Below, piece after piece: positions 8,965 to 18,712 of a stretch of DNA of 64,000 nucleotides. The notes under the pieces are model-generated. The model was given only the letters and a program-made list of their open reading frames with translations, was not told the DNA's origin and ran no database searches. The position numbers and the translations under genes are program-made. How positions within the stretch are numbered: the first letter of the stretch is position 1; every line of letters begins with the position of its first letter. The stretch covers positions 1,178,001 to 1,242,000 of the forward strand of contig JAWKNO010000002.1 in NCBI GenBank assembly GCA_041391665.1, given 5' to 3'. Source of the stretch: Bacteroidia bacterium (lineage in GTDB: Bacteria; Bacteroidota; Bacteroidia; J057).

Positions 8965-10712
8965 CATTTCCCCGAACTATCCACCAGAATATAATCCCTG
9001 ATACGCCTACTTTCCAGTTAAGGGTCAATGGAAAAGACATAAATCCTGAGTATCAGGTGATGTCTATGGTGGTTACCCGTGCTGCAAACAGGATATCGGT
9101 TGCCGATATTATTCTTCAGGATGGCAACTCTGCGGAGGAAAACTTTTCAGTGAGTAGTTCGGCGGATTTTGTACCTGGTGTGGATGTGGAAATACAGATG
9201 GGGTATCAGTCCAAAAACCAGACGGTTTTTAAGGGGATCATTACCCACCATTCGATTAAAGTAAGCGCTTCCCGGCCTTCGATTCTTCGTATTTCCTGCC
9301 GTGATAAAGCCGTGAAAATGACGGTTGGCCGCAAAAATTCCTACTATTACAAAAAGAAAGACAGTGATATCATCAAATCGCTGATTTCTCAAAGTGGGGC
9401 GCAGGCTTCGGTCGAGGGCACCAAGGTGACTCACCCGGAAATGGTCCAATATTATACTACAGACTGGGATTTTCTGCTAAGCCGGGCTGAGGCCAATGGT
9501 TTACTTGTGTTTACGGAAGATGGAAAAGTAATTGCCAAAAAACCAAAACTGGGAAGTCCTGTTGTTTCGGCACTTTATGGGGCTTCTATTCTGAGCTTTG
9601 AGGCCGAAATGGATGCCCGTTATCAGTATGGCGGCGTGGAAGCTACTTCGTGGGATTCTTCCAAACAAAAAACCGTCTCTGCCAAAGGATCAAAACCTCC
9701 AAAACTTTCCCCTGGCAATATCGACACTTCCAAACTTTCCCAAACGCTTGGAATAAAAAATCTTCCCATGATGCATGGCGGACAGTTGAAGGATATGGAG
9801 TTGAAAGAATGGGCAGATGCACAGATGCAGAAGAGCCAGTTGTCGAAAATCCGCGGACGCGTGCGGTTTCAGGGGTACGACAAAATCAAACCCGGAGATA
9901 CGATCGCTTTAGGTGGATTGGGAAAAAGATTTAATGGCGATGCATATGTTTCCGGTGTCAGGCATGAGTTTGATAATATGAACTGGGAAACGGAAGTGAG
10001 CTTTGGTCTGGATCCAGCCTGGTTTCACGAGCAGTTTGATAATATCATGGATAATCCGGCCTCTGGTTTATTGCCGGCAGTTCATGGTCTGACGATCGGA
10101 CTGGTAACCAAACTGGAACAAGATCCCGATGGCGAAGACCGGGTGAGAGTCATTATCCCGACTATCGATGCCAGTGGAGAAGGTGTGTGGGCGAGAGTAG
10201 CAAGTCTGGACGCCGGAAAACAAAGAGGAAGTTTTTTCCGCCCCGAAATCAACGATGAAGTCGTGCTCGGATTTCTCAACGACGATCCGCGCAACCCGGT
10301 GATTTTGGGACAATTGCACAGCAGCAAAAACCCCGCCCCAGTGAAGGTAAAAGATACCAATCATGAGAAAGGATTTTATACCCGCTCGAAGATGAAGCTG
10401 GTGTTTAATGACGACGATAAATCCATTTCCATGGAAACACCCGGCGGGCAGAGCCTCGTGATTGACGACAAAGCCGGATCCATCGTAATCAAAGATAAGA
10501 ATGGCAATACCATCACACTCGATTCCGCCGGAATAACCCTAAAAAGCGCCAAGGATATTATCCTGAAAGCAGGCGCAAATCTGAAGGCCGAAAGCTCGGC
10601 CAATATGGAACTCAAAGGCGGCGCCCAGTTAAAAGCCTCCGGCTCCGCCGGCGCAGAATTAAGCTCAAGCGCCGTCGCTACCATCAAAGGCTCTCTTGTT
10701 AAAATAAATTAG
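8961..10712 (+). CDS. eCIS spike hub protein, VgrG/gp27-gp5 fusion (Pvc8-like)
   Basis: This 583-aa protein is the central spike. The first 370 residues correspond to the gp27-like hub (RISVADIILQDG, RISCRDKAVKMTVG, YYTTDWDFLLSRAEANGLLV). An OB-fold of the gp5 type follows at about 375-473 (GLTIGLVTKLEQDPDGEDRV, VVLGFLNDDPRNPVILGQL). The last 110 residues form the triple-stranded beta-helix needle with short repeated strands (ITLKSAKDIILKAGANLKAE) of low complexity. It forms a trimer below the tube and carries the PAAR tip encoded next. No lysozyme or effector extension is present, so it is a plain structural spike. A T6SS VgrG is excluded by the neighbours. Confidence 0.95.
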   Translation: MTFPRTIHQNIIPDTPTFQLRVNGKDINPEYQVMSMVVTRAANRISVADIILQDGNSAEENFSVSSSADFVPGVDVEIQMGYQSKNQTVFKGIITHHSIKVSASRPSILRISCRDKAVKMTVGRKNSYYYKKKDSDIIKSLISQSGAQASVEGTKVTHPEMVQYYTTDWDFLLSRAEANGLLVFTEDGKVIAKKPKLGSPVVSALYGASILSFEAEMDARYQYGGVEATSWDSSKQKTVSAKGSKPPKLSPGNIDTSKLSQTLGIKNLPMMHGGQLKDMELKEWADAQMQKSQLSKIRGRVRFQGYDKIKPGDTIALGGLGKRFNGDAYVSGVRHEFDNMNWETEVSFGLDPAWFHEQFDNIMDNPASGLLPAVHGLTIGLVTKLEQDPDGEDRVRVIIPTIDASGEGVWARVASLDAGKQRGSFFRPEINDEVVLGFLNDDPRNPVILGQLHSSKNPAPVKVKDTNHEKGFYTRSKMKLVFNDDDKSISMETPGGQSLVIDDKAGSIVIKDKNGNTITLDSAGITLKSAKDIILKAGANLKAESSANMELKGGAQLKASGSAGAELSSSAVATIKGSLVKIN

Positions 10713-10715
10713 CCG

Positions 10716-10785
10716 TTGGCTATTAGCTATTAGCCGTTAGCCATTAACCATTAACCATTAACAATTAACAATTAACAATTAACCA
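10716..10785 (+). repeat. Heptanucleotide tandem repeat upstream of the PAAR gene
   Basis: Ten consecutive 7-bp units fill the whole spacer between the VgrG stop and the PAAR start codon. The units drift from TTGGCTA and TTAGCTA through TTAGCCG and TTAGCCA to two TTAACCA, three TTAACAA and a last TTAACCA that overlaps the A of the ATG. There is no other leader sequence, so the repeat is the translation initiation region of PAAR. Similar TTAGCCA/TTAACCA arrays occur between genes of other Bacteroidota and cyanobacteria. Confidence 0.9.
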
Positions 10786-11078
10786 TGCCGCCCGCAGCCA
10801 GACTCAACGATATGCACGTATGCCCGATGGTGGATCCATCAGGAACCCCCCATGTGGGCGGCCCGATTACGGGGCCAGGTGTACCTACAGTTCTGATTGG
10901 CGGAAAACCCGCCGCAGTTGTCGGTGATATGATTACCTGCACGGGACCTCCCGATTCGATTGTCAAGGGCTCTTCAACGGTAATGATCGGCGGAAAACCC
11001 GCAGCCCGTCTGGGCGATAGTACGGCACATGGCGGGTCTATTATTTTGGGAGAATTTACAGTAATGATCGGAGGATAA
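10785..11078 (+). CDS. PAAR-domain spike tip protein (Pvc10-like)
   Basis: A 97-aa PAAR protein. It starts MPPAARLNDMHVCPM and contains the typical glycine-rich strands PTVLIGGKPAAVVGDMITC, STVMIGGKPAARLGDST and a final FTVMIGG. The conserved His/Cys positions (HVCP near residue 11, C near 49, H near 85) are those that bind a metal at the apex. It sharpens the VgrG spike and could carry effectors, but no extension is present here. It lies directly after VgrG and 4 bp before gp25. Its translation start is embedded in a heptanucleotide repeat, unlike any other gene of the locus. Confidence 0.95.
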   Translation: MPPAARLNDMHVCPMVDPSGTPHVGGPITGPGVPTVLIGGKPAAVVGDMITCTGPPDSIVKGSSTVMIGGKPAARLGDSTAHGGSIILGEFTVMIGG

Positions 11079-11082
11079 CGAT

Positions 11083-11502
11083 ATGGCAGATTACGATTTT
11101 ATCGGCAGGGGGTGGGGGTTTCCACCCACATTTGACAAGTCAACCGGTGGCGTGCAGATGCTCACTGGGAAAGAGGACATTCAAAGTAGTATTGAAATTA
11201 TCCTTACCACCGGAATCGGCGAAAGGGTCATGCGCCCTGACTTTGGGGCAGGAATGGAGAAACTTTTATTTGAGCCTTTGGACACCACGCTTCAGGTCTA
11301 TATGAAAGATGTAATCCAGACGGCGATCCTCTATTTCGAACCAAGGGTCGTACTGGACGACGTGCGACTTGAGCCAGTGGCTGAAGAAGGACTTGTCCGG
11401 ATTTTTATCGAATACACGGTCGCAGGGACAAATACCCGCACCAATTTTGTTTTCCCTTACTACCTCGAAGAAGGTAGCCAGATCAGGAATGAAACGCCAT
11501 GA
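11083..11502 (+). CDS. Baseplate wedge protein gp25-like (Pvc9)
   Basis: The 139-aa protein belongs to the gp25/GPW family. Key segments are DFIGRGWGFPPTF, QSSIEIILTTGIGERVMRPDFG (the conserved EPR-like core is here GERVMRP) and LFEPLD. gp25 docks on the sheath and nucleates its polymerisation at the baseplate, and it is part of the core wedge with the gp6- and gp7-like proteins encoded next. It is 4 bp downstream of the PAAR gene and 25 bp upstream of the giant gp6-like gene. Confidence 0.93.
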   Translation: MADYDFIGRGWGFPPTFDKSTGGVQMLTGKEDIQSSIEIILTTGIGERVMRPDFGAGMEKLLFEPLDTTLQVYMKDVIQTAILYFEPRVVLDDVRLEPVAEEGLVRIFIEYTVAGTNTRTNFVFPYYLEEGSQIRNETP

Positions 11503-11527
11503 AGCATAACCGGAACGAAAAAATATT

Positions 11528-14500
11528 ATGAACAAGATTAGTTCAACCTATAAAAATCCGCTCAGACGAGATGGCACCAGCCAGGACCAGCGACTGCTGG
11601 ATGGCCTTCGTGCTGACTTTGTGCGTGTGGACGAAAAGGAAATTCAGGATTGGCTCTTATACACCCGTCAATATGCCGGGCTGGTGCAATATTATAATAC
11701 CCAAAATCAGCCTGAGGGAAATTGGCAGACATTTATCGAAAATGATATCAGTACCCTCGTGGCTATGGTTTCTTCGACGGGGGCTGAAGCTTATCGAAGC
11801 CGGTTTGAAACCCAGGTGAAAGCTGCGGAAAAATCGGTAAACCAACCCGATGATAGTGCAAAAGCATTTGCAGGGATTCTTGTTTCCCTGTTTGAAATTG
11901 CCCAAACCCTCAATCTATGGTACCAGAAATCCATTCCTGGGCTCAGCCTGCACAAAACACTCGATCGTCAGATTCAATCAAGGCTTGAGTATGCATTTGC
12001 CGAAACCCTCCAGTGGTTAATACAGGGGAGAAGTCTGGGACTTCCGATGAAAGCTGCCGGATTACCGGATGTAAACCTCGACAGGCTTACGCGTACCTGG
12101 CCCAATGGGGATCTTCCTGTGGAAGAAAAACCCTTCCTCTGGGGTATTCCTGAAACCAAACGCCAGATATACCGCGAAACGGCAAAACTCGAAGGTCTTT
12201 TTCGGAGGTTTTATGAGGTAATGGCGGCAATGATCCATCAGGCGCCGGAGTTTTTGGAAGAAACTTTTGCCGCATATCCTGAACATCAACCGCATATGGC
12301 ACTTTTCCTGGCTTTTCTCAATCTGATGAAGATTGCCCGGGATCATATGAACAGCCTGACAAAACGCCATCTCGATTTTTATTTTAAAGAAGTACTTCAA
12401 CTCAAAAACCGTCCTGAAGATCCGGATGAAGTTCATCTCATCTTTACACTGGCAAATAATTTTAACAGTCATCTGATCCCGGAAAATACCACCTTTGATG
12501 CGGGGGCAGACGATAATGGCGCAGACCGGATCTATGCTGCAAATGAAGAAGTTGTCGTAAACCGCGCCATAATCGATCCGGAAGTTGGGTTGAGAACCCT
12601 GTTTATCCGCAAAAATTTCGATCCGCCAATAGAGGTTTCCACAAATCCGGGAGAGGCAGTTGCTGAATTTACCATCGAAAATATCTATGCTGCACCCGAT
12701 GCAGACTCTTCCAATGGCCTGGGCGGCGTTTTGCCCGCAGATTTTCCCACCTGGGAATTAATGGGAAGTGAAAATATGCCTTTTGCCGAAACAGGCTTTG
12801 CGATCGCCTCGCCTATGCTTTTGCTCGGGGAAGGAACTCGCACCATCCGTATGGTCTTTCAGTTCCGCAATCTGGCCGCTACCGTTGCCAAATACGGGCG
12901 ATCCCGTATCAAAAGTGAGTTGGGCAACAATGTGAAAATATATCTTTCAGGAGAAAAAGACTGGGTGGTTGTCGAAAATCGGGTCGTAGATATTCTCACA
13001 GATATTCCTTTTCTTTCTGAATCAGCCGGTTCGGAAGAAACGCTGGGAGAAGTGATATTCGAACTTTCACTGGGGGTTGATGTTCCTGCAATTGTTCCCT
13101 ATTCTGAGGAAATTCATCAACGCGGACTGGAGGCCCGTTTCCCTGTAGCTTTATTTATTTTTGACAACCGGGGACTCTCAACCTTGGGCGATCTGGACCT
13201 CAACTTAAGAGGCGGAGTGGCGGTTTATGCTTCGGATGCAGAGTATCTCAAAGGCGAATTTATCTCTTTTGATAACGCAATATTTAAGGCAAATGCAGAT
13301 GTGATTGGCATTCCGCCCGGCGATGCCAATGCGTATCTCTGGAGTAAAATCAATATTGATGCGCCCGATCCCTGGCAGGTGAGAAATCGCTCAACAGACG
13401 CGCCCTATATGCCCGGTGATGTTGTCTCTTATGGCCCGGAAAAATATCGCACAAATGCCAAAGTATGGGACCTGAATCCCACCATTCAGGTGAAAATCTG
13501 GGAATCTGGCCCTTTGGGAAATATCGGATTTGACCCCGCCAAAACTTATATCGCCAGGGAGTATGTCAGTTTTGAAAACTGGCTATATCAGGCTAAAGTA
13601 CTCGTTCCGGCCATCGCACCTTCGCTCTCTCCTTCATGGAGAAAGACGCCCGATTATGTGGCAAACAATACGCCTTTGGTCAAAGGGGAAATCAATTTTT
13701 TGCCTTCTGCTTCTGCCTATTTTGTGTTGTTGGCTGATGAAGCTTCGGGAATTGAGCCGGGCTCCGCAGCTGATATTTTGATCTGGCAACAAATAAAAGC
13801 TTACGAAAACGCTCCTGCTCAATTATATAAAAAGGATGATGTCATCCTGGTGGAAGGGCCTAAGTTCTACCGGGCACGGGCCGGGTCAAAAGGCATTGCT
13901 CCGGGTTCAAATTCCAATGGTTGGGGGCCTATGGATGGGTATGTCTCCGGGACAAGCTATCAGCCAAACGATACGGTCGTCTTTAAAGATAAATTGTATA
14001 AGGCAACTGTGGCCAATCAGGGCGTTTCTCCTGAAGGAATTTCGGGCGTTTGGGCAGAGGCTGGTTTGTATAGCACCGTGCAGTCCTATTTTCCCGGCAA
14101 TGTTGCGGTATTAAATAATAAACTGTACCAGGCCACTTTTGCATCGCAGAATGCTTCTCCGGATCAATCGGGATCTTCCTGGATTGAAAACGCTGTGTGG
14201 AATCCGACAACTGCCTACCTTGCTAATTCATTTGCGGTTGTAAATGGAAATTTGTACCAGGCCAGTTTCCGCTCAAAAGGGGTTGCCCCTGATGGCAGCA
14301 CCAATTCATGGAGTGAAGTCGCCAGTTGGAATGCTGCCCCTCAGGCACCTTATCAGGTAGGCGATCAGGTCAATTATGCCGGATCATTGTACAAGTCAAA
14401 GGCCGTGCAGTCTGGTATTGACCCGAATTCCAATGCCAATGGATGGACATTAATCCCGACTTATCAGACAAGTGCCACTTACTCTGTGGGTGCATACGTA

Positions 14501-17500
14501 AGTCACAATGGGGTTGTGTACCAGGCAAAATTCTTAATGTTTTTTTCTGTTCCTCCCACAGGCGCAGCCAACGATCCCTTCTGGCAAAGTGTCCTCCCCG
14601 TGGCATCCATGGCGCTGTACAATCCTGCCACTTTATATGATTCCGGGCAATTTGTTCAATTTGATCCCGGCACCGGACTGCTCCCTTACCTTTCCAATGC
14701 AAGAACGCAAGGGGTACAACCCAATGAAGCCGGTCCGTTGTGGGAGCTCATTTCGGTCGTCAACCTTTACAACGACACTACCGAATATCAGACTGGAAAT
14801 ACGGTGCGTATCTTTCAGGGGATTCCTGCCAGCAATCGCTTTTTTGTCGCCACTCAAAATGTCATCGGCGATCATCCGTTGAACCTGAGTTTTCCCTGGC
14901 AAAATATTTCTGCTTTGGTGACAGAGTATTCGATTTCGCTTTTCTACGCAACATCTAGTCTGGTTAAGGTTACGGCAGGCGCGGGAAATGTTCGCTTTTT
15001 CCGGGCAATAGAATCCAGCCTGGGCGATCATCCTACCGATACGATCAGTGTATGGGCCGATATTAGCTCCGGCGTGTTGACCTGGACAGCGAATGTAGAA
15101 TATCTGAAGGATGCTAAAATCAAAGTAGTCACCCCGCAGGCGACGCGCTTTTTTGTCGCGCTTCAAAGCAATAAAGGGGCTGATCCCACCGGCGCCACTA
15201 ATCCCTGGGTGGAAGATTCAAACGCTGTTCCGGACTATAGTGCTGCGTTACAATACCAGGTTGATGATAAGGTAAAAGTGCCTGTTTCGGGCAATCCGGG
15301 CTTTTTTAAGTTTTTCAAATCGACAGGAATTACTCTGGGATCCGATCCTTCTGTCAATTCGCCGATTTGGGTAGTTGAAGCTACCTCGCCTGTAAGCTGG
15401 GTCAGCTCGGGGGCTTATGTTCACAAAACATTGGTCTCTGAAGACAATGTATTTTATCAGGCTAATATCAAAACTACAGGAATCAGACCTTCTTCCGGGG
15501 AGAAAATCTGGAAAAAATTAGCCCCTTCTGATTACAGTTCGTTTAATATTTTGCCTTACGATCCCAAACGCTCATTTATCAATGGGGATTACAGCGTGTA
15601 TGGCGGAACGATTTACCAGGTAAATAATTCTTCGGGTATTTTACCGGCAGAGCTTTCGCCCGATCTCAATCCTTCCTGGGAGAAAAAATCAACGCTGGCA
15701 GAATACGATGCGCGCCAGGAATATCCGGTGGACACCTTTGTCCGATTCCGCGGGCGTATATACCGCACACAGGCACTGACGCGGGGGATCCCGCCTAATT
15801 CTGACCTTCTCATCTGGGAGAAAATCGATCTGGCCACGATTGGGGTTTACGATCCGCAGGAAGTATATGTAATGGGGGATTATGTTCAGTCAGGCGCATC
15901 CGTTTTTCGCGCCAATGCGGGTATTTCGGGTACGCCTCCCCCTGAGTTAGAACCCGAAGACGAGCCGTGGGTTCAAATTACCACCTATCAGCCGGGAAAA
16001 GGCTATGATATCGGCGACCACGTTTGGATAGGGGGCGCCATCTATAAATCAGAACTACCCGCCAACCAAAGCAAACCGGGCTCCGGGACCGGTTGGACAG
16101 AGATTACAGAGATTTTAAATTATGACTCTGCCGTTGCTTATGATGCAGGTGCAGTTGTATATGATTTGGGGAGGTATTTTGTTTCCCTTACTCAAACTAC
16201 CGGACACACACCCGGGCAAAATTTTCTGCTTTGGGAGGAGGTGATCCGAATTGCAGCATTTAATGGTATAGAGCGGTTCCTGCCGGGGGAATACGTTCAG
16301 TACGGGCGCAACATTTACCGGGCGCTTACAACCGTCGTGGGGGATGACCCCGAAAACTCACCTGAGCTCTGGCAGATTATCGGCGCGATTCCGGTGTATA
16401 ATAATGAGAAGCCCTATTTCCAGTATAGCCATGTTCTTTCCGGGGGCAAGGTGTATATGGCGATGAGAAATACCAAAGGGTTGTCCCCTGAAGCTGATAC
16501 CGCTCATGCAGTCTGGCGGCAAGTGTTGTATAGCTATCCTTACAAATTTTTCCGCGAACCCAAAGTCTATAAATTTGATCTGGGGGTAACCGTTGCCGGA
16601 ATTCAAAACCTGATTCTTGAAAATGACGATGGCACAATTGCTCCGGGCAAACCGTTTTCCCCTTTTGGTTCTGCTCCCAAAGTAGGCGGCAATTTCTACA
16701 TCGGTAGTCATGAGGTGTTTTCCAAAGCGCCCTCCACCGTAAATATTCAGTTGGAATGGGGCGATTTGCCTTTAACCGGTGATAAGCTGGATTTCTCTAC
16801 CCATTATGCCAACTACAACGACGCCCTATTCAGCCAGGATTCTGATAATACCGGGAATACGGGGAATACAGCAACGGCTGTCTCTCCGGTTGACTCCAAT
16901 AGCTATTTTAAGGCCGGGGTAAATCTGCTGCTTAATGGAAACTGGCGAACATTTGGCGAACCCAATTCTCCGATTACTCTTCCTTCCGGGCCATTGGCTT
17001 TGTTTTCTGAAAATGCTGCTACTCCGGAAGATCTCGATCAGTTGCGCAATTTTCACTCCCAACAAGTCGATATTGCGGTTGCATTTGACCGGCTGAATGT
17101 AAAACGCGATCCTTTACTTGCACCCTTTACTGCTTTCCGGAATGGAATGGCACGGGGCTTCCTGCAGTTGCGACTTTTGAAAGACTTTTTCCATGCGGAT
17201 TACCCGCGGTTTGTCGCAAAATCTGCGATGGAGCGAAAATCTCAGCTGTTACCCAATGAGCCCTATACGCCGCTAATTAACCGGATTTCTCTCAGCTATT
17301 CTGCTTCGGAGACTATTAACTTTTTCGTAAAATCTTCTGCAGATTTTCCAAACCGCGTAGAGCAGTTCTTCCATATTCATCCTTTTGGCCATGTGGAGTT
17401 TTTTCCGGTGGACGAATCTCCCTCAGATCAGGTATTTGCCAGCCCGCTGCTCGTACCTGTCTTTGAGGCAAAAGTCCTGAACCCTGAAGATATCATTCCG

Positions 17501-18712
17501 CCAACTGCGGACCATCAGTACATTGATGCTACCGGTAATTTGTTTATCGGTATCCGAAATCTTGATCTGCCTCAAAATCTGCATATCTTGTTTCAGGTAG
17601 CCGAGGGAAGTGAAGACCCGGCGCATTCGGGGCAAAGGGTGGCCTGGTCGTACCTCTCCCATAACCGGTGGAAAGATCTCGACAATTCCCGTATTCTGGG
17701 TGATACAACCAATCATTTGCTGACATCTGGTATCGTGAAGTTTTCGCTGCCCGATGACATGACAAACAGCAATACGCTTCTGCCAGGTGGGGGGCTGTTT
17801 TGGATCAGGGGGAGTATTATCAACTACGCAGATGGTATTGCGAAAGGATTAAAAATTCTTCCCCAGGCACTGTTGGCAGGTTATCGAAAACAACCTGAGA
17901 ATGATCCCCGGCATCTGGCGACCGTTTTGCCTTCGGAATCAATAACCAGTCTGATCAACCGACAGGCAGCGATTAGTGAAGTGTTGCAACCTTTCCCGTC
18001 TTTTGGCGGGAGACTGGCCGAAACAGACGAGCAGTTTTACGTGAGAGTAAGTGAGCGTCTGCGCCACAAAAACCGGGGAATTACGATTTGGGATTATGAA
18101 CGGCTGGTATTAGAGCAGTTTCCCCAGATCTATAAAGTCAAATGTATCAATCACGGCAAACCTGGAAACGAACTGGCGGCAGGTTATGTGCATCTGGTGG
18201 TCATTCCCGATTTGCGCAATCAAAATGCTGTCAACCGGCAAAGACCCGCTGTAAGTGTCAACCTTCGAAACGAAATCCGCAATTTCCTCAAGACCCGCGT
18301 CTCTGATTTTACCGAAGTGATTGTCGAATCGCCGGTTTATGAAGAAGTACGGGTAAAAGCCAATGTGAAATTCGCCAGGGGAAAAGATATTGGGTTTTAT
18401 TCTGGACAGATTGTCAAAGACATTATTCGATTTATGGCGCCGTGGCTGTACGATCCGGAGACCCGCATTTCATTTACCAACGAAATTACGCCGTCGGGTA
18501 TACTCAATTTCTTAGACGAGCAGCAATATGTGGACTATGTAACCGACTTCCGGCTGGAATACCGGAAAAACACAGATGATCCATGGGCAAAAGTAACGGG
18601 TGATGTTGTGGCCGCTTCGACCGCTTCGTCATTGCTTGTTCCCGCCCCTGCATTATTGCATGAGATTCACCCCATAGAAGATGAAAAATGTCAGATAACA
18701 ACCTCTTTCTAA
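11528..18712 (+). CDS. Giant baseplate wedge protein (gp6/baseplate J-like, Pvc11) with about 23 carbohydrate-binding-like repeats
   Basis: At 2394 aa this is far longer than usual gp6-like wedge proteins. The N-terminal 560 residues form a wedge region (RRDGTSQDQRLLDGLRADF near the start). Residues about 567-1667 consist of some 23 modules of 40-55 residues with the pattern Y-x2-G-(D/x)-x-V-x5-(L/I)Y-x-A-x5-G-x2-P-x5-W, resembling family 5/12 carbohydrate-binding modules. A beta-rich region follows, and the C-terminal 250 residues (from about 2148, FPSFGGRLAETDEQFYVRVS) carry the baseplate J-like domain. There is no signal peptide. The repeat block sits between wedge domains, so it should loop out from the baseplate; Algoriphagus eCIS is known to have a cage made from extended shaft proteins, and this may be the same kind of element. 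The ORF overlaps the next gene by 25 bp. Confidence 0.88.
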   Translation: MNKISSTYKNPLRRDGTSQDQRLLDGLRADFVRVDEKEIQDWLLYTRQYAGLVQYYNTQNQPEGNWQTFIENDISTLVAMVSSTGAEAYRSRFETQVKAAEKSVNQPDDSAKAFAGILVSLFEIAQTLNLWYQKSIPGLSLHKTLDRQIQSRLEYAFAETLQWLIQGRSLGLPMKAAGLPDVNLDRLTRTWPNGDLPVEEKPFLWGIPETKRQIYRETAKLEGLFRRFYEVMAAMIHQAPEFLEETFAAYPEHQPHMALFLAFLNLMKIARDHMNSLTKRHLDFYFKEVLQLKNRPEDPDEVHLIFTLANNFNSHLIPENTTFDAGADDNGADRIYAANEEVVVNRAIIDPEVGLRTLFIRKNFDPPIEVSTNPGEAVAEFTIENIYAAPDADSSNGLGGVLPADFPTWELMGSENMPFAETGFAIASPMLLLGEGTRTIRMVFQFRNLAATVAKYGRSRIKSELGNNVKIYLSGEKDWVVVENRVVDILTDIPFLSESAGSEETLGEVIFELSLGVDVPAIVPYSEEIHQRGLEARFPVALFIFDNRGLSTLGDLDLNLRGGVAVYASDAEYLKGEFISFDNAIFKANADVIGIPPGDANAYLWSKINIDAPDPWQVRNRSTDAPYMPGDVVSYGPEKYRTNAKVWDLNPTIQVKIWESGPLGNIGFDPAKTYIAREYVSFENWLYQAKVLVPAIAPSLSPSWRKTPDYVANNTPLVKGEINFLPSASAYFVLLADEASGIEPGSAADILIWQQIKAYENAPAQLYKKDDVILVEGPKFYRARAGSKGIAPGSNSNGWGPMDGYVSGTSYQPNDTVVFKDKLYKATVANQGVSPEGISGVWAEAGLYSTVQSYFPGNVAVLNNKLYQATFASQNASPDQSGSSWIENAVWNPTTAYLANSFAVVNGNLYQASFRSKGVAPDGSTNSWSEVASWNAAPQAPYQVGDQVNYAGSLYKSKAVQSGIDPNSNANGWTLIPTYQTSATYSVGAYVSHNGVVYQAKFLMFFSVPPTGAANDPFWQSVLPVASMALYNPATLYDSGQFVQFDPGTGLLPYLSNARTQGVQPNEAGPLWELISVVNLYNDTTEYQTGNTVRIFQGIPASNRFFVATQNVIGDHPLNLSFPWQNISALVTEYSISLFYATSSLVKVTAGAGNVRFFRAIESSLGDHPTDTISVWADISSGVLTWTANVEYLKDAKIKVVTPQATRFFVALQSNKGADPTGATNPWVEDSNAVPDYSAALQYQVDDKVKVPVSGNPGFFKFFKSTGITLGSDPSVNSPIWVVEATSPVSWVSSGAYVHKTLVSEDNVFYQANIKTTGIRPSSGEKIWKKLAPSDYSSFNILPYDPKRSFINGDYSVYGGTIYQVNNSSGILPAELSPDLNPSWEKKSTLAEYDARQEYPVDTFVRFRGRIYRTQALTRGIPPNSDLLIWEKIDLATIGVYDPQEVYVMGDYVQSGASVFRANAGISGTPPPELEPEDEPWVQITTYQPGKGYDIGDHVWIGGAIYKSELPANQSKPGSGTGWTEITEILNYDSAVAYDAGAVVYDLGRYFVSLTQTTGHTPGQNFLLWEEVIRIAAFNGIERFLPGEYVQYGRNIYRALTTVVGDDPENSPELWQIIGAIPVYNNEKPYFQYSHVLSGGKVYMAMRNTKGLSPEADTAHAVWRQVLYSYPYKFFREPKVYKFDLGVTVAGIQNLILENDDGTIAPGKPFSPFGSAPKVGGNFYIGSHEVFSKAPSTVNIQLEWGDLPLTGDKLDFSTHYANYNDALFSQDSDNTGNTGNTATAVSPVDSNSYFKAGVNLLLNGNWRTFGEPNSPITLPSGPLALFSENAATPEDLDQLRNFHSQQVDIAVAFDRLNVKRDPLLAPFTAFRNGMARGFLQLRLLKDFFHADYPRFVAKSAMERKSQLLPNEPYTPLINRISLSYSASETINFFVKSSADFPNRVEQFFHIHPFGHVEFFPVDESPSDQVFASPLLVPVFEAKVLNPEDIIPPTADHQYIDATGNLFIGIRNLDLPQNLHILFQVAEGSEDPAHSGQRVAWSYLSHNRWKDLDNSRILGDTTNHLLTSGIVKFSLPDDMTNSNTLLPGGGLFWIRGSIINYADGIAKGLKILPQALLAGYRKQPENDPRHLATVLPSESITSLINRQAAISEVLQPFPSFGGRLAETDEQFYVRVSERLRHKNRGITIWDYERLVLEQFPQIYKVKCINHGKPGNELAAGYVHLVVIPDLRNQNAVNRQRPAVSVNLRNEIRNFLKTRVSDFTEVIVESPVYEEVRVKANVKFARGKDIGFYSGQIVKDIIRFMAPWLYDPETRISFTNEITPSGILNFLDEQQYVDYVTDFRLEYRKNTDDPWAKVTGDVVAASTASSLLVPAPALLHEIHPIEDEKCQITTSF
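13230..16530 (+). repeat. Coding repeat array: about 23 CBM5/12-like modules
   Basis: Within the gp6-like gene I count 23 successive modules, each with a Tyr before a GD-like turn, an (L/I/F)Y or FF before an Ala-rich strand, a (S/T)xG or xG-xxP turn and a closing Trp. Clear examples are YQPNDTVVFKDKLYKATVAN and YQVGDQVNYAGSLYKSKAVQ. Modules diverge at DNA level, so this is an old array rather than a recent expansion. Confidence 0.8.

Noticed and set aside
8961..11078. VgrG and PAAR as part of a type VI secretion system
   Set aside because: Cap Pvc16, CIS_TMP, CIS_tube and AAA+ eCIS ATPase are present, while TssJ, TssL, TssM and ClpV-like genes are absent, so this is an eCIS.
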